The position numbers and the translations under genes are program-made. From contig JAEYOK010000003.1 of NCBI GenBank assembly GCA_023411795.1, positions 1-64,000 on the forward strand: DNA of 64,000 nt, in the 5' to 3' direction. This document shows, in pieces, positions 35,776 to 44,308 of this stretch (its first letter is position 1; each line of letters begins with the position of its first letter). The notes under the pieces are model-generated. The model did not search any database. It saw nothing but the letters and a program-made list of their open reading frames with translations, and had not been told where the DNA came from. The stretch is from Bacillota bacterium. GTDB taxonomy: Bacteria; Bacillota; Clostridia; DSM-8532.

Positions 35776-36075
35776 ATGAAAATTAAAGAGGTAGGAATCG
35801 CTGGAACGTTGGAGTCCAGCGATATCCTGATAAAAATAGAACCATCTGACGATGATAAAATAATTCTTTCTTTGGACAGCCTGGTTATAAAGCAATTTGG
35901 TAATCAAATCACAAAGGTAATCATGGATACAGCCTGTGAATTAGGAGTTAAAGGGGCATACATAACCGCAATTGACAAAGGTGCACTGGATTGCACTATC
36001 AAGGCCAGAACTGCCACTGCTATTTACAGAGCCAGCCAATCGGACGATTACATCTGGGAAGGAAGTAATGCTTAA
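35776..36075 (+). CDS. citD: Citrate lyase acyl carrier protein (gamma subunit)
   Basis: A 99-residue carrier subunit. The segment GIAGTLESSD contains Ser14, the known attachment site of the 2'-(5''-phosphoribosyl)-3'-dephospho-CoA prosthetic group, and FGNQITKV and DKGALDCTIKARTATAI follow as in other CitD proteins. AAAGGGG precedes the ATG. It is the first of the citDEFC-XG set and is transcribed with the upstream ARH and ribokinase genes. Confidence 0.93.
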   Translation: MKIKEVGIAGTLESSDILIKIEPSDDDKIILSLDSLVIKQFGNQITKVIMDTACELGVKGAYITAIDKGALDCTIKARTATAIYRASQSDDYIWEGSNA

Positions 36076-36966
36076 ATGAATAAGCTCAGAAGGAGCATTT
36101 TATATGTTCCGGGTAACAACCCCGGTATGATTCGTGATGCACATATATACGGGTCTGACGCAATAATGCTCGACCTTGAGGACTCGGTGGCTTTAAGCGA
36201 AAAGGATGCGGCAAGGTTTCTTGTATATAACGCACTGAAAACCTTGACCTTTGGCGGAAAAGAAGTAATTGTAAGAATAAACGGGCTGGATACGGATTAT
36301 GGCTTAAAGGATCTTGAAGCAATTGTACGGGTACAACCTGATATAATACGCCTGCCAAAGACCGAATCAGCACAGGACATAATAGCCTGTGAAAAGGAAA
36401 TTGAACGAATCGAGGTCTCTAGTGGTTTACCTGTGGGGAAAATTAAAATGATGGCAGCAATTGAAAGCGCCGAGGGTGTTCTTAACGCCCGGGAGATTGC
36501 ACATGCCAGTAAAAGATTGGTTGGAATTGCGTTGGGAGCAGAGGATTTTACTGCCGATCTTAAAACCAGCCGTTCGGCTGATGGAATTGAGCTTTTGACA
36601 GCCCGGAGCATGATTGTTATGGCGGCTCGCAGCGCCAGAATTGACGCATTTGATACGGTTTATTCAGATATTAACAATATAGATGGATTTATAAACGAAG
36701 TAAAACTTATAAAACAGCTTGGCTTTGACGGAAAATCAGTAATTAATCCTAATCAGATCAAGCCCCTTCATGCGGTGTACACACCGACAAAGACTGAAAT
36801 TGAAAAATCTCTTGCTATTGTTGAAGCAATGGAAGAAGCCAAGAAAAAAGGCTCCGGTGTTATAAGCCTGAATGGCAAGATGATTGATAAGCCTATTTTG
36901 GACAGGGCTTTGCATCTTCTCGACCTTGCCGGATCAACAAATGTTTTAAGGAGAGCAATGCCATGA
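36076..36966 (+). CDS. citE: Citrate lyase beta subunit (citryl-ACP lyase)
   Basis: A 296-residue HpcH/HpaI-family subunit that splits citryl-ACP into oxaloacetate and acetyl-ACP. Characteristic segments are RRSILYVPGNNPGMI, the metal-binding DAIMLDLEDSV, and AAIESAEGV with LGAEDFTADL. The ATG follows the citD stop directly and the end overlaps citF (ATGA), so expression is coupled. Confidence 0.95.
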   Translation: MNKLRRSILYVPGNNPGMIRDAHIYGSDAIMLDLEDSVALSEKDAARFLVYNALKTLTFGGKEVIVRINGLDTDYGLKDLEAIVRVQPDIIRLPKTESAQDIIACEKEIERIEVSSGLPVGKIKMMAAIESAEGVLNAREIAHASKRLVGIALGAEDFTADLKTSRSADGIELLTARSMIVMAARSARIDAFDTVYSDINNIDGFINEVKLIKQLGFDGKSVINPNQIKPLHAVYTPTKTEIEKSLAIVEAMEEAKKKGSGVISLNGKMIDKPILDRALHLLDLAGSTNVLRRAMP

Positions 36967-38507
36967 AAGAGATAGATATAAGTTCAATTCCACATATAAA
37001 TAATCTGTATGGAATAAACGGTTCTTTCCGTGATGGCTGCAAGGCCATGACAAAGGATACTGTTAGTCTTAAGGAGAGAAGTGCGCTTCACAACAAAATT
37101 CTTCCCGACATAAAGAAAGCAGTTGAATTGTGTGGAATTAAAAGCGGCATGACCATATCATTCCATCATCATTTCAGAAATGGCGACTATGTTCTCAATA
37201 TGGTTATGGAGACAATCGCCGGCATGGGGATAAAGGATCTTACTGTGGCTGCCAGCTCTCTTGCAGAAATACATGAACCATTGGTGGAGCATATAAAGAA
37301 TGGTGTGGTAAAGCGTATTGAAACCAGCGGAATGAGAGGTAGGCTTGCCGATGAGATATCGAAGGGTCTAATGGATATTCCGGTTACCTTCCGTTCCCAT
37401 GGGGGCCGCGCTTATGCAATTGAAAGCGGGCAGCTCAAGATAGATGTAGCTTTTTTAGGCGCTCCATCCTGCGATTCCTACGGCAACGCCAACGGTTACT
37501 CCCGTGATCACGATACGGGCATATCCTGCGGTTCGATGGGCTACGCTAAGCTAGATGCCCTTTATGCCGACAAGGTGGTTATTCTAACCGACAATATAGT
37601 GCCTTTCCCAAACGCACCCTTCGGCATACCCCAATCTCAGGTTGATTATATTGTAAAAGTGGATGCTATAGGCGATCCCCAAGGTATTATGAGTGGAGCC
37701 ACCCGTTACACAAAAAACCCCAAGGAGCTTTTGATGGCTGAGACAACTGCAGAAGTTATTGCAGCAAGCGGGTACTTCTATGACGGATTTTCTTTTCAGC
37801 TTGGTACAGGAGGGGCTTCCCTTGCCACAGCTCGATTCCTAAGGGAGAAAATGCTTGAGAAAAACATAAAGGCAAGCTTTGCCCTTGGAGGGATTACAGG
37901 CCAAATAGTAAAGCTTCATGAGGAAGGACTAATTAAGAAGCTGCTGGATGTACAGTCATTTGATCTTACAGCTGGTGAATCCCTAAAAAATAACCGTTTC
38001 CATCAGCAGATTGACGCTTCCTACTACGCCAGTCCCGGAAATGAAGGCTCGGCAGTTAACCAACTTGATGTGGTTGTCCTATCTGCTCTGGAAATAGACA
38101 CCCATTTTAATGTCAATGTACTTACCGGGTCCGATGGTGTTATCAGAGGTGCTATCGGAGGACATTGCGATACCGCGGCAGGGGCAGCTATGTCCATAAT
38201 TGTTGCTCCGTTGCTGAGAGGAAGAATGTCTACAATTGTAAAGAAGCTAAATACAATTGTAACTCCTGGTAAAACAATCGATGTACTGGTTACTGACCAT
38301 GGTATAGCGGTAAATCCTCTAAGGCCGGAGCTTACTGAACGTCTTACCAATGCAGGCCTTCCTGTCAGAAAAATTGAGGAACTTCAGGAGCTTGCCGAGA
38401 GAGTGGTAGGAAGTCCCGAGCCTATTAATTATACCGACAGGGTGGTAGGCGTAGTTACATACCGTGACGGATCGGTTATTGATTTGATTTATCAGGTAGC
38501 CGACTGA
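36963..38507 (+). CDS. citF: Citrate lyase alpha subunit (citrate:acetyl-ACP transferase)
   Basis: A 514-residue CoA-transferase-type subunit that exchanges acetyl for citryl on CitD. Segments KSGMTISFHHHFRNGDYVLN, FLGAPSCDSYGNANG, SGATRYTKNP and IGGHCDTAAGA are typical, and the length is standard. The gene overlaps citE by four bases. Confidence 0.95.
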   Translation: MKEIDISSIPHINNLYGINGSFRDGCKAMTKDTVSLKERSALHNKILPDIKKAVELCGIKSGMTISFHHHFRNGDYVLNMVMETIAGMGIKDLTVAASSLAEIHEPLVEHIKNGVVKRIETSGMRGRLADEISKGLMDIPVTFRSHGGRAYAIESGQLKIDVAFLGAPSCDSYGNANGYSRDHDTGISCGSMGYAKLDALYADKVVILTDNIVPFPNAPFGIPQSQVDYIVKVDAIGDPQGIMSGATRYTKNPKELLMAETTAEVIAASGYFYDGFSFQLGTGGASLATARFLREKMLEKNIKASFALGGITGQIVKLHEEGLIKKLLDVQSFDLTAGESLKNNRFHQQIDASYYASPGNEGSAVNQLDVVVLSALEIDTHFNVNVLTGSDGVIRGAIGGHCDTAAGAAMSIIVAPLLRGRMSTIVKKLNTIVTPGKTIDVLVTDHGIAVNPLRPELTERLTNAGLPVRKIEELQELAERVVGSPEPINYTDRVVGVVTYRDGSVIDLIYQVAD

Positions 38508-38560
38508 TTTGAAATATTAGTGCCAAATATATATTACGAAAATCAAATTGACAGAATGGT

Positions 38561-39634
38561 GTGCTGATGATGGCTTATGGTACTTACAGCTTTATGTACG
38601 GCTATCCCTTTACAGGTGTTAATCTTAAGCAAGTCAAGGAGTTTTTAAGACAAAACAGCCTTCATTATGATGATGGTATTGAATTTACTGTCAATCTGTA
38701 TGACCATGAAAGTGAAATCATCGCTACAGGGTCACTGGAAGGTAATGTAATTAAGTGTGTCGCCATATCGAGAGAATATCAAGGTGAAGGATTAAGTGCC
38801 ACTATTTTGACTCACCTTATGACATTTGCCATACAAAAAAAGCTTAATCACCTTTTCCTGTTTACTAAGCCTGAAAACAAAGTCCTTTTTTCGGGAATGG
38901 GGTTTTATCCGATAGTATCAACTAATGAAGTAGTCCTGATGGAAAATGTTAAAAATGGGCTGAAAAATTATCTTAATTATTTATCAAGACCCGAGGGGCT
39001 TACTGATATAGGGGCCATTGTTGTTAATTGCAATCCTTTTACAAATGGACATCTCTATCTTATTGAGACAGCAGCAAACGCCTGCCAATGGCTTCATATC
39101 TTTGTTCTTGCTGAGGATAAAAGCGATTTTAAAGCCAAGGTGCGGCATCAATTGGTTAGAGATGGCGTTTCGCATATCAAAAATGTTACTGTGCATTCAA
39201 CCTCGGATTATCTTATTTCTTCTGCCACCTTTCCTTCTTATTTTATTAAGGATCAAGCAAATGCGGATAAAATCAATTGCACTCTGGATTTAACCATGTT
39301 CAGAGATTATTTTGCCGGCGAGCTGGGCATAACAAAACGCTTTGTGGGAACAGAGCCGTTATGCCCCGTTACAGCAAAATATAATTTGCAGATGAAAGAG
39401 TTTTTCAAGGATACCGGAGTCGAAATAATCGAAGTGCCGCGAGTGAAGCTGGATGGTATAGAAATAAGCGCATCAAGAGTCAGAAATCTGATGGCTGATG
39501 GTGATTATGAAGCAATCAAATCACTGGTCCCCCCAGTCACTTATAGTTACATTATTTCTGAAGAGGGCAGAAAGCTAGCAGAGACTTTGAAAAATAAGCG
39601 TCTGTCATCACCGGGCTTAAATCCCGGAGCATAG
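38561..39634 (+). CDS. citC: [Citrate lyase] acetyl ligase
   Basis: A 357-residue enzyme that activates the lyase by acetylating the CitD prosthetic group with ATP and acetate. Residues about 30-130 are a GNAT-like domain (AISREYQGEGLSATILTHLM). Residues about 150-340 are a nucleotidyltransferase with NPFTNGHLYLIETAA, a variant of the TxGH motif, and the closing EISASRVRNLM. The start is unclear: the GTG at 38561 and ATGs at 38567 and 38570 compete, with only a weak ribosome binding site. A tandem-repeat hairpin begins at its stop codon. Confidence 0.88.
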   Translation: MLMMAYGTYSFMYGYPFTGVNLKQVKEFLRQNSLHYDDGIEFTVNLYDHESEIIATGSLEGNVIKCVAISREYQGEGLSATILTHLMTFAIQKKLNHLFLFTKPENKVLFSGMGFYPIVSTNEVVLMENVKNGLKNYLNYLSRPEGLTDIGAIVVNCNPFTNGHLYLIETAANACQWLHIFVLAEDKSDFKAKVRHQLVRDGVSHIKNVTVHSTSDYLISSATFPSYFIKDQANADKINCTLDLTMFRDYFAGELGITKRFVGTEPLCPVTAKYNLQMKEFFKDTGVEIIEVPRVKLDGIEISASRVRNLMADGDYEAIKSLVPPVTYSYIISEEGRKLAETLKNKRLSSPGLNPGA

Positions 39635-39705
39635 ATGAATAGATGCAAAAGGATGAATACATGCATAAATGCATACATGCATAAATGCATGAGCATCTAT
39701 TCATC
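39634..39705. repeat. Tandem repeat inside a 13-bp inverted repeat
   Basis: GATGAATAGATGC (39634-39646) and GCATCTATTCATC (39693-39705) are perfect inverted arms. Between them two 16-base units, ATGCATAAATGCATAC and ATGCATAAATGCATGA (39661-39692), repeat in tandem, each itself largely palindromic. The structure lies exactly between citC and citXG. It could lower or stabilise the distal part of the transcript. Confidence 0.85.
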
Positions 39706-39716
39706 GGGAGATGATT

Positions 39717-41096
39717 ATGGATATAAACGCATTTTATGACGGCAATACTGTATCTCTTGAACAGATGCTTGAAGCCCGGGATGAGAGGGTAGAAATTCAG
39801 GAACGGCTGCTCAAAAAACATGGTTTGCCTGTTATAAGCTTTACTCTGAATATAGCGGGGCCGGTTAAATCATTTACCTTGTCACGCAAGGCTTTTGATA
39901 AAGGTAAAGAGGCTATCAAAAAAAGACTGGAGAAGGATAGGAACGCCCCGACTGCCTTTGATGAGATAATCTCCGATACTGGCTGTGAGGCGTTTTTTGT
40001 TGTAATGGGTGATGCCCGAAAGATTAAGGAACAAATGGTTGAAATCGAAGACAACCATGGGTTGGGACGTTTTTTTGATATAGATGTTATTTTGCCAAGC
40101 GGACAGAAGGTCTCGCGTGGAGATTTGCATATGGAATCCCGGCGCTGCCTTATATGTGATAATCCGGCATCATCATGTGCAAGGAGTCGCAATCATTCTC
40201 TCGAGATGCTTATGAGGGAAACTATAATAAGGCTGAGGGGTTATTTTGATGATGAGTATGCACATAAAATAGCAGAGCTTGCCCAAAAATCAATTCTTTA
40301 TGAGGTTTGTGTTACTCCGAAGCCGGGACTCGTTGACTGTAGTAATCAGGGATCACATAAGGATATGGACATCTTTACTTTTATGAATAGTGCCACAGTG
40401 CTCTATCAATACTTCTACAGATTTACAATCCATGGCTTGTCGGACGAGAGCAGTAATCCCGAAACGCTTTTTTCATCGGCCAGATATATTGGCCTTGAGG
40501 CCGAGGAGGCTATGTTTGATTCTACCCAAGGTATTAATACACATAAGGGCATCATCTTTTCTCTTGGTCTTATTTGTACTGCCATGGGATATCTTCATAG
40601 ATGGAATATGACCGAAAGTGTGGAAAGTCTAACGAAGCTATGCGCAGAAATGGCTTCTTATGCACTAAAAAATGATTTTAAGAAGGTAAGTAATAAGTCT
40701 GTCAAAACCAAAGGCGAGAATATATATGCTCTATATGGCATAACCGGTGCTCGTGGCGAGGCAGCCGGAGGATTTCCATCAGTAATTAATAGCGGCCTTC
40801 CCATAATGCGCAGGCTTATGGACAAAGGGTTTTCGTTGAATGAAGCCGGAATCGCAACCCTTATTAATCTAATAGCGCATGTTGAGGACACCAACATAAT
40901 TGGTCGTTCCAACCCTGAAACTCTTACCTTATTGCAGATTAAAATTTTAGAACTTACTGAAGGTAAAGAGCCGGAAGCCTGGGATATTAAGGGAATTTCT
41001 GAAAAGTTGGATGAGCTCTTTATCCAATTAAATATTAGTCCCGGCGGTTGTGCTGATTTGCTGGCAATAACTTTTATGCTGTACTTTCTGTTTTGA
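39717..41096 (+). CDS. citXG: CitX-CitG fusion for citrate lyase cofactor synthesis and transfer
   Basis: A 459-residue bifunctional protein. Residues 1 to about 165 are CitX (holo-citrate lyase synthase, which transfers the phosphoribosyl-dephospho-CoA group to apo-CitD). The conserved end RRCLICDNPASSCARSRNHS is visible. Residues about 175-459 are CitG (triphosphoribosyl-dephospho-CoA synthase, which uses ATP and releases adenine), with EVCVTPKPGLVDCSNQGSH and NTHKGIIFSLG. Separate genes are more common; fusions are known. The ATG at 39717 has GGGAG six bases upstream. Its stop lies 12 bases from the convergent rhodanese gene. Confidence 0.92.
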   Translation: MDINAFYDGNTVSLEQMLEARDERVEIQERLLKKHGLPVISFTLNIAGPVKSFTLSRKAFDKGKEAIKKRLEKDRNAPTAFDEIISDTGCEAFFVVMGDARKIKEQMVEIEDNHGLGRFFDIDVILPSGQKVSRGDLHMESRRCLICDNPASSCARSRNHSLEMLMRETIIRLRGYFDDEYAHKIAELAQKSILYEVCVTPKPGLVDCSNQGSHKDMDIFTFMNSATVLYQYFYRFTIHGLSDESSNPETLFSSARYIGLEAEEAMFDSTQGINTHKGIIFSLGLICTAMGYLHRWNMTESVESLTKLCAEMASYALKNDFKKVSNKSVKTKGENIYALYGITGARGEAAGGFPSVINSGLPIMRRLMDKGFSLNEAGIATLINLIAHVEDTNIIGRSNPETLTLLQIKILELTEGKEPEAWDIKGISEKLDELFIQLNISPGGCADLLAITFMLYFLF

Positions 41097-41108
41097 AGCA
41101 CCCTATCA

Positions 41109-41513
41109 TCATATTTCGTCACCTTCGGTATCATAAGGCCAGTCAATTATACCGCCAAGGTCAAAAACCTTTGTGTATCCCATATCAGAGAGCACTTTTG
41201 CTGCTTTGGCGCTTCTGTTTCCGCTTCTGCAGTATATTATGACCGGTGTTTTTTTGTCAGGAACAACATCAGCGATTTTATCCTTTATCTCATAGTCAGG
41301 TATCAGAATACTTCCGGGTATACGGATTATTTTGAATTCTTCCTCAGTACGAACATCTATGAGAACAGCTTTTTTATCACCCTTTAAAAGTTCAAGGGCC
41401 TCCTTTGGAGTTATATTGGTAAAGGAAAGAGTTTTTGTGCAAGCTACGGTGATAATGGTAACCAAAAGCGTGGCAAAAACACCCATCAAAATTTTCTTAA
41501 TCTTTTTTATCAT
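41109..41513 (-). CDS. Rhodanese-domain lipoprotein
   Basis: A 134-residue protein. An N-terminal signal ends in ITVAC, a probable lipobox with acylated Cys. A single rhodanese domain follows (DVRTEEEFKIIRIPGSILIP) with active-site loop YCRSGNRS. It should sit on the outside of the membrane and handle sulfur or redox transfer. The ATG at 41513 with AAGGTG upstream is chosen because the longer frame reads through non-conserved sequence before the signal. Confidence 0.85.
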   Translation of the reverse strand: MIKKIKKILMGVFATLLVTIITVACTKTLSFTNITPKEALELLKGDKKAVLIDVRTEEEFKIIRIPGSILIPDYEIKDKIADVVPDKKTPVIIYCRSGNRSAKAAKVLSDMGYTKVFDLGGIIDWPYDTEGDEI

Positions 41514-41907
41514 AAAAACACACCTTCCATGATTAATACGTTCATCATATACTGTGTCCAGTTTTGATAAAAGTGATGAAATCACCAAAGTAATAAATAA
41601 CAAAATTTAACAATTATGGTTTTAAAAATATGAGAATTTTTCTTGAAAGCCTTGAGATTAGGCTGTATCCATAAATAAAAAATGGGAATAGTAATGTATT
41701 TGAAGATATATAACGAATCTTTGGAAATGGCTAATAGTAACATTTTGGGGCGGGCAATAATGTATAAACTGCTAGGGTAAACACTTTCTTTAAAAAATTT
41801 TTTAGATTTTTTTTTAAAAATGATGGCTTTTTATGTTGCTTTATGAAATAATATGGGTATAAATTAGTTGGCACATAGTGCCAGAAATATCCGAAAGGAG
41901 AGTTGAC
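41514..41907. promoter_or_regulatory. AT-rich intergenic region with the HU promoter
   Basis: This region is free of genes. Long A and T tracts at 41790-41820 precede a likely plus-strand promoter, TTGCTT-16-TATAAA (about 41836-41863). A palindrome TGGCAC-3-GTGCCA (41869-41883) covers the expected transcript start. The A/T tracts may act as an UP element, which would suit a highly expressed gene. No other signal is seen at 41514-41780. Confidence 0.5.
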
Positions 41908-42201
41908 ATGAATAAGGCGGATCTTATTGATGCAATTGCCAAAAAGGCGGAAATGACAAAGAAGGACGCTGGTATTGCATTAGATGCAATCATCGAAAGC
42001 GTTAGCGGATCATTAGCAAAGGGCGAAAAGGTTACATTAGTTGGTTTTGGTACCTTCGATGTTAGAGATCGTAAGGCACGTACCGGTGTTAATCCTCGCA
42101 CAAAGGAAAAGATTAAGATTCCTGCTTCCAAGGCTCCTGTATTTAAGGCAGGCAAAGAGCTGAAGGAAAAAGTAGCTGCAACTAAGGGAAAGAAGAAATA
42201 A
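41908..42201 (+). CDS. hup: DNA-binding protein HU
   Basis: A 97-residue histone-like protein: MNKADLIDAIAKKAEMTKKD, the dimer core, and the DNA-gripping arm KARTGVNPRTKEKIKIPASK with the conserved Pro for intercalation. The Lys-rich tail is slightly longer than usual. Strong GAAAGGAG site ahead of the ATG at 41908. Single-gene unit with its own promoter and terminator. Confidence 0.96.
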   Translation: MNKADLIDAIAKKAEMTKKDAGIALDAIIESVSGSLAKGEKVTLVGFGTFDVRDRKARTGVNPRTKEKIKIPASKAPVFKAGKELKEKVAATKGKKK

Positions 42202-42220
42202 GAACATAATTTATAAAAAA

Positions 42221-42245
42221 ACAGTCAGAAATGACTGTTTTTTTT
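42221..42245 (+). terminator. HU terminator
   Basis: ACAGTCA, loop GAAA, TGACTGT followed by a run of T residues (42238-42245). Confidence 0.92.
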
Positions 42246-42361
42246 GGCTTTTTTTTAGCTGGGAAATCACGAGGAATTTAATAATTTTCTATTCCAAAAC
42301 GGATGTTTCGTGTAAAATTGATTTATATAAATATAAGAAATTAGGCGGTAGGCAGATTGCG

Positions 42362-43093
42362 ATGGATACGAATAGCTTAATAACAGTTTGCGACGTTTGT
42401 AAGAACTACAAGGACAGAAAAGCTCTTAATAATATATCATTTGATGTTAATAAGGGTGAAGTTCTGGGAATTATCGGCCCTAATGGGGCCGGAAAAACCA
42501 CAATGATTTCACTTCTTGCCACCATAAACAAACCCGAATCAGGAAAGATATATATTTTTGGAGAGGATATTTTAAAAAAGCCGGAGAAAATTCGGGCTAG
42601 TCTTGGCTATGTTCCGCAGGATGCCGCTTTATATCCTATGCTGACAGCATATGAAAATCTGGATTTTTGGGGCGGGATTTACGGTGTTGATAAAAAGGTA
42701 AAGAATGAAAAGATTAATAATGCATTGCAGCTTCTTCGACTGGAAGACAGAAAAAACGACAAAGTTAAAACATTTTCAGGAGGAATGAAGAAACGTCTGA
42801 ATATAGCGGCATCAATTCTTCATGATCCCGAAATTCTGATAATGGATGAGCCCACTGCCGGAGTTGATATACTTTCAAGAGCAACAATAGCAAAGCTTAT
42901 CACGGGTCTTAAGCAGTCAGGAAGAACGGTTATTATAACCAGCCATCATATAGATGAATTGGAACATCTTTGTGACAGGATTCTCGTTTTGCGTGAGGGA
43001 AGCCTTCTTTATTCCGGTTCGGTGGCAGAGATTCTGAAAGCCACCGATAATGAGAATCTGGAACAGCTTATGCTTAAGCTGGAGGAGGCTTAG
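42362..43093 (+). CDS. ABC-2 type exporter ATPase
   Basis: A 243-residue ATPase: Walker A GPNGAGKTT, Q-loop GYVPQDAALYP, signature FSGGMKKRLNIAASIL, Walker B ILIMDEPTAGVD and switch His in TSHHIDELEHLCD. It belongs to the CcmA group that powers drug, antibiotic or lantibiotic exporters. The ATG is at 42362 with only a weak ribosome binding site. The first permease gene begins immediately after its stop. Confidence 0.92.
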   Translation: MDTNSLITVCDVCKNYKDRKALNNISFDVNKGEVLGIIGPNGAGKTTMISLLATINKPESGKIYIFGEDILKKPEKIRASLGYVPQDAALYPMLTAYENLDFWGGIYGVDKKVKNEKINNALQLLRLEDRKNDKVKTFSGGMKKRLNIAASILHDPEILIMDEPTAGVDILSRATIAKLITGLKQSGRTVIITSHHIDELEHLCDRILVLREGSLLYSGSVAEILKATDNENLEQLMLKLEEA

Positions 43094-44308
43094 ATGTCCG
43101 GATTTATGACAATTTTTAAGAATGATCTGAAGATTTTATCAAAAGATTTTAAAGCACTTTTAATGCTTTTGATTCTGCCTATATGTGCGATACTTATATT
43201 TTCGTCTGCTTTGGCTCCAATTCTTGAACACAACGAGTTTATAGAACCATTTAAAATAGTTTTGGTCGATAATGATAAATCTCCTTGGACCGGACTTTTG
43301 GCCTCTCAGTTAAGAAATCTTGATGTTATAGAAAAGATTATTTTTGCTGATGAGGAGGAAGCTCGTAAACTGATTGAAAATGAAGAGGCTGCCGCGGCAA
43401 TAATAATCCCTGAAAAGTTGTCGGAAAGCATAGATTACTGGGACCCTCAGGCAGGGGGGGTATTGGGGTCAAGCTCCGGGTACCTTGAGTCCCAGCTTGT
43501 TAAGAACATCGGATTTGTGGGCTCTGACACAGTATCCTCGGGGCTTGCCTCTCTTAAAGTCATTTATGATATTGAAACCGAAAAGGGTTATGCCTTTGAA
43601 GAAGCGCTTGGAGAAGTTAACAAAGCCTTTGAATCCTTTGTAAATTTAGTTTTGAACCGTAAGGCTCTTATATCAGAAAAGAAGATTGTTAATTACGAGA
43701 CCAATCCTGTTATTTACTATGCTCTGTCGTTAATGTCCGTATTTATTATGTTTTCTTCCATACCATGTATGAGGCTTTTGACTGATGAAAGACGCCTTGG
43801 TATTCTTTCAAGGCTTAACTCCTCTCCGGTTATGAGTTGGCAGACAGCGGCATCCAAGCTCCTATTATCATTCTTAATATCAACTGTTCAGTTTATTGTC
43901 ATGCTAGTATTTATAAAAATAGTGGGCGGAAGTGATTTGACTTCATCGGTAGCATCCATGATCCCTGTCTTTCTGGCCACCTCATTCGCAGCCGGTGCCT
44001 TCTCCATTTTCGTTTCAAGCATTTCTTCGACAGGGAGCTCGGCTGACTTAATTGCGAACCTCTCTATAATGTTAATGGCAATTGTAGGGGGGAGCCTGTA
44101 TCCTATTTCGTCACTACCAGCCCTATGCAGGGATTTAAGTGTTTTAACCATTAACAGGTGGTCTTCCCGTGGTTTTTTAAATGCCCTGTACGGAGGAGAT
44201 ATTAAATCAACCCTAGTAAGTGTGGGCGTATTACTGTTGATGGCGATCTTCTATTTGGGCAGTGCTTCCATAGTTCTCAGTTTTAGAAGAAGGAGGATTG
44301 AAGGATGA
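43094..44308 (+). CDS. ABC-2 type exporter permease, first subunit
   Basis: A 404-residue membrane protein with one N-terminal helix (about 20-42), a large external loop (about 45-215), and five C-terminal helices including MSVFIMFSSIPCMRLLTDER and VGGSLYPISSLPALCRDLS, the YhgE/YadH-like ABC-2 pattern. It abuts the ATPase gene and overlaps the second permease by four bases. The pair probably forms a heterodimer. Confidence 0.88.
   Translation: MSGFMTIFKNDLKILSKDFKALLMLLILPICAILIFSSALAPILEHNEFIEPFKIVLVDNDKSPWTGLLASQLRNLDVIEKIIFADEEEARKLIENEEAAAAIIIPEKLSESIDYWDPQAGGVLGSSSGYLESQLVKNIGFVGSDTVSSGLASLKVIYDIETEKGYAFEEALGEVNKAFESFVNLVLNRKALISEKKIVNYETNPVIYYALSLMSVFIMFSSIPCMRLLTDERRLGILSRLNSSPVMSWQTAASKLLLSFLISTVQFIVMLVFIKIVGGSDLTSSVASMIPVFLATSFAAGAFSIFVSSISSTGSSADLIANLSIMLMAIVGGSLYPISSLPALCRDLSVLTINRWSSRGFLNALYGGDIKSTLVSVGVLLLMAIFYLGSASIVLSFRRRRIEG

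Noticed and set aside
39661..39692. Possible origin or CRISPR-like tandem repeat
   Set aside because: Just two units, no spacers, no replication genes; better explained as an intergenic structured repeat.
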